Assembly: GCA_027001525.1 (NCBI GenBank)
Contig: JALTMR010000157.1
Span: forward strand, 1-6,815
Length of the DNA: 6,815 bases
Direction of reading: 5' to 3'
From: Gammaproteobacteria bacterium
GTDB lineage: Bacteria > Pseudomonadota > Gammaproteobacteria > Tenderiales > Tenderiaceae
Below, piece after piece: positions 1 to 6,539 of the stretch; the stretch's first letter is position 1; the number at the start of each line of letters is the position of its first letter. The notes beneath the pieces were generated by a model, which saw only the letters and a list, made by a program, of their open reading frames with translations, did not search any database and was not told the DNA's origin. A program made the position numbers and the translations under genes.

Positions 1-356
1 GGCAGAGCGATGGCCAGACTGGGCCACATGCGCTGACTGATGTCGTAGCCGATGTCCCGACCGCTGTCGGAGCTGCCAAACTGGAAGGCAAAGAGCTTGA
101 CCGATTTTTCGAAAAAGATGGTATTTGTCAGCACCTCGCTTCCGTCCGCTGCCGTGTTAAGCAGCAGCGGTTTATCGTAGCCGTGCTCGCCTTTCCACTT
201 TTCGATAGCCTCCGCGGTAAGGTGTTTGCTGCCCAGGTGCATCCGCGCCATGTCATCCGGGCTGTTAACAACGAAAAAGAGAAAAAAGGTAATGAGGTTC
301 ACGCCGATCAGGATCGGGATAGCGTACAAAATTCGGCGAACAATATAGGCAAACAT
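1..356 (-). CDS. ABC transporter permease, oligopeptide (OppB/DppB/YejB) type, N-terminal part
   Basis: This is the N-terminal 118 residues of an inner-membrane permease of a peptide-type ABC importer; the rest lies beyond position 1. The ATG is at 356-354 and is preceded by a GGTGGGG Shine-Dalgarno-like run about 11 nt upstream, inside the end of the preceding gene. The protein opens with MFAYIVRRILYAIP, the RR-L-x-AIP amphipathic start typical of OppB/DppB/YejB proteins. One hydrophobic helix (about residues 9-31) follows, then a long polar stretch that should face the periplasm. The segment near residues 96-118 (FGSSDSGRDI, then ISQRMWPSLAIALP) resembles the region that leads into the binding-protein-dependent transport domain of OppB. 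It starts 6 bp after the stop of the solute-binding protein gene, so the two are surely co-transcribed. The second permease and the ATPase subunits are expected to the left. The substrate cannot be told from this fragment. Confidence 0.88.
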   Translation of the reverse strand, partial: MFAYIVRRILYAIPILIGVNLITFFLFFVVNSPDDMARMHLGSKHLTAEAIEKWKGEHGYDKPLLLNTAADGSEVLTNTIFFEKSVKLFAFQFGSSDSGRDIGYDISQRMWPSLAIAL

Positions 357-362
357 AACGGA

Positions 363-2591
363 TCAGACCCCACCTTTTTTCAGGCTGGCCGGATGCTGCG
401 GCCGATGCTCTTTGCGAATGTAGGTGATCACCGCCGGCAAGGTGCCCAGCACAAACAGTGCAGCCATAACCCACAGCGGCCAGAACAGTGGCTGGTTCCA
501 CTCCTCGCGTTTCTGAGCCCGCAGCTCGGGATCGATGCGCCGATACTTGAGCGAGTTATTGGCCATCAAGTTAGGCTTGGCGTTGTGATACCAGCTGTGG
601 AAAAGAGCAAACTGCTTTGGATGCATTCCCCACAACCAGGGCGCATCGCGGCGCACCACATCCACCATCTGATCGATGATGGCCTGACGCTCCGCCGAGT
701 TATCCATGTTCTTCATCTTTTCGAACAATCGATCGAACTCGGGGCTGGCATAATTGGCTGCATTCTCGCCACTGTATTTTGACTTGCCATTGGGGCCATA
801 AAGCAGGAAGAGAAAATTCTCCGGGTCAGGATAATCGGCATTCCAGCCCCACATAAAAAGCTGGGCATTGCCTTTGCGCATCTTTTCCTGAAAGCGGTTG
901 TAGTCGGTGTCTCTGATCTGTAACTGCAAGTCGAGCTTCTTCAACTGCTTGCGAAACCACTCCAGCATCGATTTGCTGTCGGGGCCGGATCCCACCACAT
1001 CAAAATAGAGCACCAGGGGTTTGCCTGTCGTTTGACTGACCCCGTTGGGGTAGCCCGCCGCCGCCAGGAGGCGTTTGGCCTCGGCAATATCCTTGCGTTT
1101 GGCGCGGCCATCCACCCAATCGAAAACATAGGGATTCACACCCGCCTGGCCCTCCCTGTAACCGAAAATACCCGGTGGCAATGGCCCCTGGGCGCTGATG
1201 CCCCGCCCGTTGCGAAAGATGGAGATAAACTCCTCGTAGTCGATCACGATAGAGAGGGCACGACGCAGATTGCGGGCCGCTTCGGAATACCCGCCCACCA
1301 CCGGGTCAAGCATATTGATGCCGAGGTAAAAACTCGATGTGGCCACCGAGGTGGAGAGTCTGATCCCCTTGGCCGCCATCTCCTCGGTCAACCCCACCTC
1401 ACCGCCATCCCCCACACGCACCGCCTGATCGAAGCTGTCGGAGCTGATCGCGGAGACATCGTAGTAACCCTGCAAAAACTTGTTCCAGTAGGGAATCGTC
1501 TCTTTTTCCAGGTTATAAACCACCCTGTCGACAAACGGCAGCGGCTTGCCCGCATCCGCCAGCAGCCCGGCGGCCTCATCCCCCGCCTCGCCTTCGGTGG
1601 GATAGGTTTCGCCGTGAAAATTGGGATTGCGATCCAGCACCATTCGTAAATTGGGATTATTCACTGACAACATGTAGGGCCCGGTGCCTATCGGGTACCA
1701 GTCCAGCGTAATGTTACGCTCCGCCATGCCCGGCTGCGAATAGAACAGATCGGCCTCGGGCGGCATGGGGGCAAAAAAGGGCATGGCCAGCCAGTAGAGC
1801 AGCTGCGGATACTTGCCCTTGACCTTGATGCGATAGGTGTAACGATCGACCACCTGCACACCCGCTAAAGGATATTGGGTTAGATCGAGAAAGGCCCGGT
1901 CACCTTCAGCCTCTTTCAACGCCTCATAAGTGGTTCTAAGCGTCTGACTGTAGTCACGCAGACCCACAATGTAGTCGCTCATCACCCCAAGGATGGGGGA
2001 ATAGAGCTTGGGGTGGGCCAGGCGTTTGATCTGATAGACGTAATCGGCAGCCACAAGCTCCCGCGTGCCAGTGACGGGAAAGTCAGCCAGCTTGTGCACA
2101 CGTTCCAGATCTGCGGATGAAAGCTGGTGATAGAGATAACCGCTTTGCGGATCTTTGGCAAAGGCGGGGTGCGGCTGAAACTGAATACCCGGCTGAATCT
2201 GAATATCGTAGATGGAGTACGCCACCTCATCGGCAGCGGCATCGTCAGCCAGGCGGTTGCCTTGCGCATCGAAATAGGCCGCCTCCGGCACCTCGGTTGC
2301 GGTCAGAGGCACCAGGGTATACGGGCGCTTCAGGTAGTGGTACTGCAGTGGTGGCTCGTAGATTTGGGCAATGAACTGATACTCGCTACCGCTGTATGAC
2401 CGAGCGGGATCGAGATGTTTGGGCCGCTCGGAAAATGAGGAGTAGAGAATATTCTTACTGGAATCTTTCTGCGGATAGGGATTGTTCAACGGTTCATCAC
2501 CGCACCCTGCCAGCCAAAAGGCCAAGCTGCATACAAATGCTATTTTGATCAATCCGTTTGTTCTGCTCATTCCTACGCCCAAGGGGGACAC
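363..2591 (-). CDS. Solute-binding lipoprotein of a peptide ABC transporter (SBP family 5) with a C-terminal membrane helix
   Basis: This is a periplasmic solute-binding protein for an oligopeptide/dipeptide-type ABC importer, 742 residues from the GTG at 2591. That start has AGGTGA 7 nt upstream. An in-frame ATG at 2570 gives 735 residues, but its only SD-like bases abut the codon. The N-terminus is a lipoprotein signal: a short basic region, the hydrophobic run IAFVCSLAFWLAG, then Cys30 (Cys23 from the ATG) in an L-A-G-C lipobox. The bulk (about residues 70-650) is family 5, with IGTGPYML, NLRRALSIVIDYEEFI, AKRLLAAAGYP and a late WGWNADYPDPENF block followed by NYASPEFDRLFEKM. An Asp/Glu/Gly/Ala-rich insertion near residues 340-360 looks like a surface loop. 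Unusually, the protein ends in a hydrophobic helix (about 702-725, LFWPLWVMAALFVLGTLPAV) and a basic tail (RKEHRP, SLKKGG). It is longer than usual family-5 proteins (roughly 500-620). The ligand is unknown; peptide is the family expectation. Confidence 0.92.
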   Translation of the reverse strand: MSPLGVGMSRTNGLIKIAFVCSLAFWLAGCGDEPLNNPYPQKDSSKNILYSSFSERPKHLDPARSYSGSEYQFIAQIYEPPLQYHYLKRPYTLVPLTATEVPEAAYFDAQGNRLADDAAADEVAYSIYDIQIQPGIQFQPHPAFAKDPQSGYLYHQLSSADLERVHKLADFPVTGTRELVAADYVYQIKRLAHPKLYSPILGVMSDYIVGLRDYSQTLRTTYEALKEAEGDRAFLDLTQYPLAGVQVVDRYTYRIKVKGKYPQLLYWLAMPFFAPMPPEADLFYSQPGMAERNITLDWYPIGTGPYMLSVNNPNLRMVLDRNPNFHGETYPTEGEAGDEAAGLLADAGKPLPFVDRVVYNLEKETIPYWNKFLQGYYDVSAISSDSFDQAVRVGDGGEVGLTEEMAAKGIRLSTSVATSSFYLGINMLDPVVGGYSEAARNLRRALSIVIDYEEFISIFRNGRGISAQGPLPPGIFGYREGQAGVNPYVFDWVDGRAKRKDIAEAKRLLAAAGYPNGVSQTTGKPLVLYFDVVGSGPDSKSMLEWFRKQLKKLDLQLQIRDTDYNRFQEKMRKGNAQLFMWGWNADYPDPENFLFLLYGPNGKSKYSGENAANYASPEFDRLFEKMKNMDNSAERQAIIDQMVDVVRRDAPWLWGMHPKQFALFHSWYHNAKPNLMANNSLKYRRIDPELRAQKREEWNQPLFWPLWVMAALFVLGTLPAVITYIRKEHRPQHPASLKKGGV

Positions 2592-2598
2592 TTGCGAT

Positions 2599-2604
2599 TC
2601 ACCT
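2599..2604 (-). promoter_or_regulatory. Ribosome binding site that favours the GTG start of the solute-binding protein
   Basis: The minus strand reads AGGTGA, then 7 nt, then GTG at 2591-2589. The alternative ATG at 2570 has AGGA directly against the start codon, too close for normal pairing. The same 10-mer, ACAGGTGAAT, precedes fabI on the other strand, which supports its use as a ribosome binding site in this genome. Confidence 0.55.
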
Positions 2605-2748
2605 GTCGCAACGGCTCAATAAGTTATCAAAAAAAACGGAAGAAGTAACCGACTATTACCGCCCCGGCCAGATTACGGAAAACGGCGCTAAAATGGCAGT
2701 TAAAATACCCCGATGGCGTTTTTATACAGGCGCTGTTTTTTTGGGTAC

Positions 2749-2775
2749 TTGTCCAGGGCCAGGAACTGCTAAAAT
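2749..2775 (+). promoter_or_regulatory. Probable sigma-70 promoter for fabI with an extended -10
   Basis: TTGTCC at 2749-2754 is followed after 15 nt by TAAAAT at 2770-2775. A TG dinucleotide one base upstream of the hexamer gives an extended -10 (TGCTAAAAT), which can compensate for the short spacer. Transcription would begin near 2782 and leave a leader of about 50 nt before fabI. GCTA-AAA-TAGC at 2768-2778 is a small palindrome over the -10. The rest of the divergent gap (2592-2830) is AT-rich with several A/T runs. I could not pick a convincing minus-strand promoter for the transporter gene there. Confidence 0.42.
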
Positions 2776-2830
2776 AGCGACAGTTTTTTGCTGACCAACC
2801 CACTCACAACCAATCGAACACAGGTGAATT

Positions 2831-3616
2831 ATGGCATTTTTGGAAGGAAAGAAAGCGTTAATCGTTGGCCTGGCAAGCAAACGATCTATTGCCTGGGGCT
2901 GCGCTCAAGCCATGAAGCGTGAAGGAGCTGAGCTGGCATTTACTTATCAGAATGACAAGCTCCAGGGGCGGGTCGAAAAGATGGCCGCAGAGCTGGACTC
3001 AGACATTACGCTGGAATGTGAAGTCAGCAGCGATAAAAACATCGAAACCATGTTTGAGCACCTGGATGATTACTGGGACCATGTTGATATCATCATCCAC
3101 TCCGTTGCCTACGCACCACGTGAACAGCTTGAAGGTGACTACCTCGACGCGGTCACCCGCGAAGGCTTTTTAACCGCCCATGAAATCAGCTCCTACAGCT
3201 TTGCCGCACTGGCCAAATATGGCCGTAACATGATGGAAGGGCGCAATGGCTCGCTCCTGACCATGAGCTATCTCGGCGCTGAACGTGCAATGCCCAACTA
3301 CAACGTGATGGGCCTGGCCAAGGCGAGCCTGGAAGCCAACGTACGTTATATGGCCAGCAGCCTGGGGCCTGATGGCATCCGCGTCAACGGCATCTCCGCC
3401 GGCCCAATCAAAACACTGGCCGCCGCCGGCATCAGCGACTTTCGCTCCATGCTGACCCATGTCGAGAACAACGCGCCCCTGCGCAGAAACATCACCATTG
3501 AAGATGTGGGCAACACCGCGGCATTCCTCTGCTCTGACCTTGCCGCCGGCATCACAGGCGAAATCACCTATGTGGACAGTGGCTATAACATTATCGGCAT
3601 GGGGTTAAACGACTAG
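2831..3616 (+). CDS. fabI: Enoyl-[acyl-carrier-protein] reductase (NADH), FabI
   Basis: FabI catalyses the last step of each elongation cycle of type II fatty-acid synthesis, reducing trans-2-enoyl-ACP with NADH in the cytoplasm. The 261 residues match the usual length (E. coli 262) and align with E. coli FabI almost without gaps. The divergent SDR nucleotide site is [11 protein letters not shown] (13-23), followed by [15 protein letters not shown] (30-44). The catalytic Tyr-x6-Lys pair is Tyr157 and Lys164 within [18 protein letters not shown], and Tyr147 of MSYLGAERA is the other active-site tyrosine. [11 protein letters not shown] (188-198) and the closing [13 protein letters not shown] are also family hallmarks. 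The position equal to E. coli Gly93, where substitutions give triclosan resistance, is Ala here (HSVAYAP, residues 90-96). The start has AGGTGA 4 nt upstream. The gene stands alone, divergent from the transporter and convergent with ppiD. Confidence 0.98.
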   Translation: MAFLEGKKALIVGLASKRSIAWGCAQAMKREGAELAFTYQNDKLQGRVEKMAAELDSDITLECEVSSDKNIETMFEHLDDYWDHVDIIIHSVAYAPREQLEGDYLDAVTREGFLTAHEISSYSFAALAKYGRNMMEGRNGSLLTMSYLGAERAMPNYNVMGLAKASLEANVRYMASSLGPDGIRVNGISAGPIKTLAAAGISDFRSMLTHVENNAPLRRNITIEDVGNTAAFLCSDLAAGITGEITYVDSGYNIIGMGLND

Positions 3617-3651
3617 CATCAGCGAACGTTGTTGCGGGATCAGACTACCGA

Positions 3652-3669
3652 GATGAGATAAAACTCATC
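3652..3669 (+). other. Small hairpin in the fabI 3' untranslated region
   Basis: GATGAG (3652-3657) and CTCATC (3664-3669) form a perfect 6-bp stem around a 6-nt A-rich loop. No U-run follows, so it is not a terminator by itself. It lies between the fabI stop and the strong terminator and may only be a weak 3'-end structure. Confidence 0.3.
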
Positions 3670-3680
3670 CAGTAACATGA

Positions 3681-3723
3681 CAATAAAAAAGGCCGGTACT
3701 TAAAGTACCGGCCTTTTTTATTG
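3681..3723. terminator. Bidirectional intrinsic terminator shared by fabI and ppiD
   Basis: Two perfect 20-nt arms (3681-3700 and 3704-3723) enclose a TAA loop. The core is GGCCGGTACT/AGTACCGGCC, flanked by six A on the left and six T on the right. Read on either strand it is a GC-rich hairpin followed by a U-run. It sits 64 nt after the fabI stop (plus) and 61 nt after the ppiD stop (minus), between two convergent genes, so it should end both transcripts. Confidence 0.93.
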
Positions 3724-3784
3724 TATGGAAGAAACATCAATGACAAGGAGCCTGGAAACCACTCCCCCCCTTGCATGAACCTCT

Positions 3785-5692
3785 CTACAGATTTTCCGGG
3801 AAGACGGTAACCGAGGCGGAATCACGCAAGTAATCCATCGCAGCAATGATGTCTGCAATACGCAAGGCACGTAGACGACTCTGCACTAAACTCTGTTTTT
3901 GTGTTTCATCCACACTCTCTGCATCGCCGTCTTTAACACTGTAGAGGGCCACCACCGCGTAACCACCCAGCTGCCTGGAAAAGCCGCTGTACTCCACCTG
4001 ATCCGCCGCGGGGTGAGGCATCTTAAACGCGTAGGAGACCACGTCCCGATCATTAACCCCGGCGCTACGTTTAATCGCACCCAGCGCTTTCCACTCCCAA
4101 CCTTTTTCCTTGGCGATGGCTTCAATGTCACCCCCTGATGCGACTTGAGCCATTAATTCATCACCCGCCATATTTGCCAGCTGCTGGGCTTTTTCGTTTC
4201 GCACGGTCTCAATGACGGCGGCCTTCACACTATCAAAAGGACGCTGACCAACTTCGACGTGCTCTTTTACTCTCAGAACCACCAGCCGCTCTTTGCCTAA
4301 CTCCAGAGGCTCACTATTATTGCCGGCAATCAACACATCGTCTGAAAAGGCGATATCACGCACTTTTTCATCGGTGGCGATACCCGGTCCGGCATCTCGC
4401 GTAAAGAGAGAAGTCGATTTGATAATCAATCCAGTCTCTTCTGCGGCGGGCTCCAGGCTATCCGGGTTTTCGAAAGCCATATTGGCCAACTCTTCACCCT
4501 TGTCGTAGAAAAGCTCTTCTGCCTGCTGCTTACGATAATCGTCTTCCAGCTGCGCTCGAACCTCTTCAAAGGCTTTGGTCTGGTTGGCTTTAATATCAAC
4601 CAGTTTGATGATGTGATAACCGTAAGAGGATTTAACCGGCTCACTAATATCGCCAATTGAAAGAGCAAAAGCGGCATCGGCAAATGCTTCATCCATCATG
4701 GCATCGCGCCCCATATATCCAAGGTCGCCCCCCTGTGTGGCAGACCCGAAATCATCAGAACTCTCTTTTGCCACCGCCTCAAACGATTTACCGCCTTTAA
4801 TACTTGCAAGTAACGCCTCGGCACGAGCCAGTGCATCGGCCTCTGCTTCCTCTGTTCCGGCCTCGACCAGGATATGGCGTAGTCGACGCTCCTCCGGCAC
4901 CACAAAATCCATCTTCCGACTTTCATAGAGATCGCGCAATGCAGCCTCATCCACCTCAACATCCTGCATCAGATCAGGTACGGCCAGTTCGATGTACTCG
5001 ATACTGACTTTCTCGGGCGTCATATAGCGGGAAGTATGCTGCTCGTAGTACTCCTTCGCTTCCGCATCACTAACTTCAATGGTGTCACTAAAACTGGACA
5101 GCGGAATATCAACAAAACCAACGTCGCGCTGCTGTTCCTGCTTGCTGATGAGATAATTCTCTTCCTGAGGTGTCAGCCATGCTGTCATCATCACGGCCTG
5201 GCGATACTGCTGCACAATGGAGTCACGACGTATTTTGTCTTCAAAAGCACCAATACTGCCGAAGTACTGACGCAGTAGTTGCTCGTATTTTTCCGAGTCA
5301 AACTGGCCGTCTGTCTGGAAATCCCTAAACTGGCGAATCTTCTGGCCTAACGCCAAATCGCTGATCTGATAGCCTGCTTCAATGGCTGACTGCTCAATGA
5401 GCTTTTCTTTAATAAGCTGCTCAAGCACATCCTGCTTATACTTCTGCTCATCAGGAATAAACTGACTGATGTCGATACCACCGAGCTGCTCTTGCAACCG
5501 GGCACGTTGACTTTGGTAGCTACGCTGAAACTCTGCCGCAGAAATTTTTTCGCCGTTTACAAACGCTGCAGGTACAACAGGGTCTGCGCGAAAATAGGAA
5601 TCCCAGGCGAAGGCCCCTAACGCCAAGATCAACATGCCAACAATAATTATGGCAATCCAGCTTTGCGCTCTATCCCTAATGAATTGCAACAT
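3785..5692 (-). CDS. ppiD: Periplasmic folding chaperone / peptidyl-prolyl isomerase of the PpiD type
   Basis: PpiD is an inner-membrane-anchored periplasmic chaperone that helps newly translocated proteins fold near the Sec translocon. The 635 residues match the family (E. coli about 620). After a short cytoplasmic start (MLQFIRDRAQSW) comes one membrane helix, about residues 13-30, then a SurA-like N-terminal chaperone region (about 40-190) beginning AAFVNGEKISAAEFQRSYQ. A parvulin domain follows at about 268-367, with RRLRHILVEA, GGDLGYMGRDAM (321-332) and SSYGYHIIKLV (355-365). The domain keeps the parvulin consensus, although E. coli PpiD itself has little isomerase activity, so activity here is uncertain. 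The remaining 270 residues are a divergent periplasmic C-terminal region. Placement just after hupB supports the name. The SD is weak (AAAGAA about 9 nt before the ATG), and no clear promoter is visible between the upstream terminator and the gene. Confidence 0.95.
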   Translation of the reverse strand: MLQFIRDRAQSWIAIIIVGMLILALGAFAWDSYFRADPVVPAAFVNGEKISAAEFQRSYQSQRARLQEQLGGIDISQFIPDEQKYKQDVLEQLIKEKLIEQSAIEAGYQISDLALGQKIRQFRDFQTDGQFDSEKYEQLLRQYFGSIGAFEDKIRRDSIVQQYRQAVMMTAWLTPQEENYLISKQEQQRDVGFVDIPLSSFSDTIEVSDAEAKEYYEQHTSRYMTPEKVSIEYIELAVPDLMQDVEVDEAALRDLYESRKMDFVVPEERRLRHILVEAGTEEAEADALARAEALLASIKGGKSFEAVAKESSDDFGSATQGGDLGYMGRDAMMDEAFADAAFALSIGDISEPVKSSYGYHIIKLVDIKANQTKAFEEVRAQLEDDYRKQQAEELFYDKGEELANMAFENPDSLEPAAEETGLIIKSTSLFTRDAGPGIATDEKVRDIAFSDDVLIAGNNSEPLELGKERLVVLRVKEHVEVGQRPFDSVKAAVIETVRNEKAQQLANMAGDELMAQVASGGDIEAIAKEKGWEWKALGAIKRSAGVNDRDVVSYAFKMPHPAADQVEYSGFSRQLGGYAVVALYSVKDGDAESVDETQKQSLVQSRLRALRIADIIAAMDYLRDSASVTVFPENL

Positions 5693-5737
5693 AGTGGTAT
5701 TCTTTAAAAGTTAATTGATTTAGAAAATTCAGACATT

Positions 5738-5770
5738 AAAAAGGGCGTTAACTGAAAACAGTTACGCCCT
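5738..5770 (-). terminator. Intrinsic terminator after tRNA-Asp, before ppiD
   Basis: On the minus strand AGGGCGTAACTG pairs with CAGTTAACGCCCT around a TTTT loop, with one bulged A, and five T follow. It lies 9 nt past the tRNA-Asp CCA end and 45 nt before the ppiD start. It should end the hupB-tRNA transcript and make ppiD expression depend on read-through or its own promoter. Confidence 0.88.
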
Positions 5771-5779
5771 GAAATAAGT

Positions 5780-5856
5780 TGGCGGAGTGGACGGGACTCG
5801 AACCCGCGACCCCCGGCGTGACAGGCCGGTATTCTAACCAACTGAACTACCACTCC
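5780..5856 (-). tRNA. tRNA-Asp (anticodon GUC)
   Basis: This 77-nt tRNA has the acceptor stem GGAGTGG/CCACTCC, discriminator G and an encoded CCA. The D arm reads TAGTTCAGTTGGTTAGAATA. The anticodon loop CTGTCAC lies between CCGGC and GCCGG (anticodon GTC), and the T arm is GCGGGTTCGAGTCCCGT. It closely resembles E. coli tRNA-Asp, including the GGGTC variable region. It follows tRNA-Val by 21 nt and is itself followed by an intrinsic terminator. Confidence 0.97.
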
Positions 5857-5877
5857 GCACATGTAACACTTTAAAAC

Positions 5878-5953
5878 TGGTGGGTGCTGAGGGACTTGAA
5901 CCCCCGACATTCGCCTTGTAAGGGCGACGCTCTCCCAACTGAGCTAAGCACCC
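5878..5953 (-). tRNA. tRNA-Val (anticodon UAC)
   Basis: This 76-nt tRNA has the acceptor stem GGGTGCT/AGCACCC, discriminator A and an encoded CCA. The D arm is TAGCTCAGTTGGGAGAGC. The anticodon loop CTTACAA lies between TCGCC and GGCGA (anticodon TAC), and the T arm is GGGGGTTCAAGTCCCTC with one G-U pair. It starts 13 nt after the hupB stop with no terminator between, so it is probably cut out of a hupB-tRNA-tRNA transcript unless a promoter lies inside hupB. Confidence 0.97.
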
Positions 5954-5966
5954 GATGAAAGAGCGG

Positions 5967-6239
5967 CTACTTTACAGCATCTTTTAAGGCTTTTCCAGCC
6001 TTAAATGCAGGAATTTTAGCAGCTGCAATCTGAATGGTTGCACCTGTTTGCGGGTTACGACCGGCACGGGCAGCACGCTCACGAACAGTGAACGTACCGA
6101 AGCCAATTAGCGCAACATCTTCTTCTTTTCGAAGCGACTCAGTAACAGCCTCAAGGAAGCCGTCGACAGCACGACTAGCCTGTGCCTTGGACATCTCTGC
6201 ATAGTCTGCAACTGCTTCTACCAATTCTGTTTTATTCAC
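5967..6239 (-). CDS. hupB: DNA-binding protein HU, beta-type
   Basis: HU is a small dimeric nucleoid protein that bends DNA without sequence specificity and helps replication, recombination and regulation. The 90 residues are the standard HU length. The N-terminal helical dimer region ([20 protein letters not shown]) leads to the [25 protein letters not shown] core (43-66). The beta-arm tip carries the DNA-intercalating Pro63 in RNPQTG, and the C-terminal helix is [13 protein letters not shown]. It begins with GTG, as E. coli hupB does, preceded by AGAGGAG 9 nt upstream. Its place next to lon and ppiD identifies it as the hupB homologue rather than hupA or an IHF subunit, whose gene contexts differ. 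The stop is only 13 nt from tRNA-Val. Confidence 0.97.
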   Translation of the reverse strand: MNKTELVEAVADYAEMSKAQASRAVDGFLEAVTESLRKEEDVALIGFGTFTVRERAARAGRNPQTGATIQIAAAKIPAFKAGKALKDAVK

Positions 6240-6248
6240 TCGTTAAAA

Positions 6249-6255
6249 CTCCTCT
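6249..6255 (-). promoter_or_regulatory. Strong ribosome binding site for the hupB GTG start
   Basis: AGAGGAG on the minus strand lies 9 nt before GTG at 6239-6237. No in-frame ATG nearby gives a plausible HU N-terminus, while GTG gives the conserved MNKTELV start. Confidence 0.8.
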
Positions 6256-6319
6256 TAACATCAACTCGCCATCGAAACATATGCCGCGCAATTTATCGCT
6301 TTAAAACCAAAAGAGCAAA

Positions 6320-6370
6320 CACTTTATAAGTGAGAATCTCCCGAAAGCAGCTAGCGCCACGCCGTGTATA
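6320..6370 (-). promoter_or_regulatory. Candidate hupB promoter elements
   Basis: The gap between lon and hupB (6240-6539) is AT-rich next to hupB and has no ORF of note. On the minus strand it holds two -10-like hexamers, TATACA (6365-6370) and TATAAA (6323-6328). The second lies inside a 13-nt palindrome, CACTT-TAT-AAGTG (6320-6332). Neither has a good TTGACA-like -35 at 16-18 nt, so the assignment is tentative. The length and AT-richness of the gap fit hupB having its own promoter rather than only lon read-through. Confidence 0.3.
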
Positions 6371-6460
6371 ACTTTAACAAGAAAAACTTAAATAGCTAGT
6401 AAAAAACTTTGTAACTTCGCGCACTTGATTGAAGGTATTTTTGAGACAAATAGGCACAAA

Positions 6461-6488
6461 CCCTCACCACCTTCAGCAAGGGGGAGGG
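6461..6488 (-). terminator. Possible terminator downstream of lon
   Basis: CCCTC-CC-CCTT at 6461-6473, interrupted by two single bulged A, pairs with AAGGGGGAGGG at 6478-6488 around a CAGC loop. That makes 11 base pairs, mostly G-C. On the minus strand it is followed only by GTTTGTG, a weak U-run, and it sits 51 nt after the lon stop. It could be a weak terminator, an mRNA 3' stabiliser, or a copy of a dispersed GC-rich intergenic repeat. Confidence 0.35.
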
Positions 6489-6539
6489 ATTTATACCAAT
6501 TCGTTCAAAGCGATGTCAAGCACTTGCTAATAGGACGGG

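Noticed and set aside
183..782. A 199-codon plus-strand ORF
   Set aside because: It lies antisense to the permease and the binding-protein gene, which have clear family motifs, and its own product resembles nothing.
1032..1649. A 205-codon plus-strand ORF
   Set aside because: It is an antisense shadow of the solute-binding protein gene, with no recognisable domain.
2558..2794. A 78-codon plus-strand ORF between the transporter gene and fabI
   Set aside because: It overlaps the binding-protein start and the fabI promoter, has low-complexity content, and resembles no known protein.
5036..5278. An 80-codon plus-strand ORF inside ppiD
   Set aside because: It is antisense to a well-conserved chaperone gene and shows no domain or convincing ribosome binding site.
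5704..5910. A 68-residue minus-strand ORF across the tRNA genes (contains VVQLVRIPACHAGGRGFESR)
   Set aside because: This is the well-known spurious translation of tRNA sequence; it overlaps both tRNAs and the terminator.
5780..5953. tRNA genes as a possible integration site for a mobile element
   Set aside because: No integrase, direct repeat of a tRNA 3' end, or foreign-looking gene is visible nearby.
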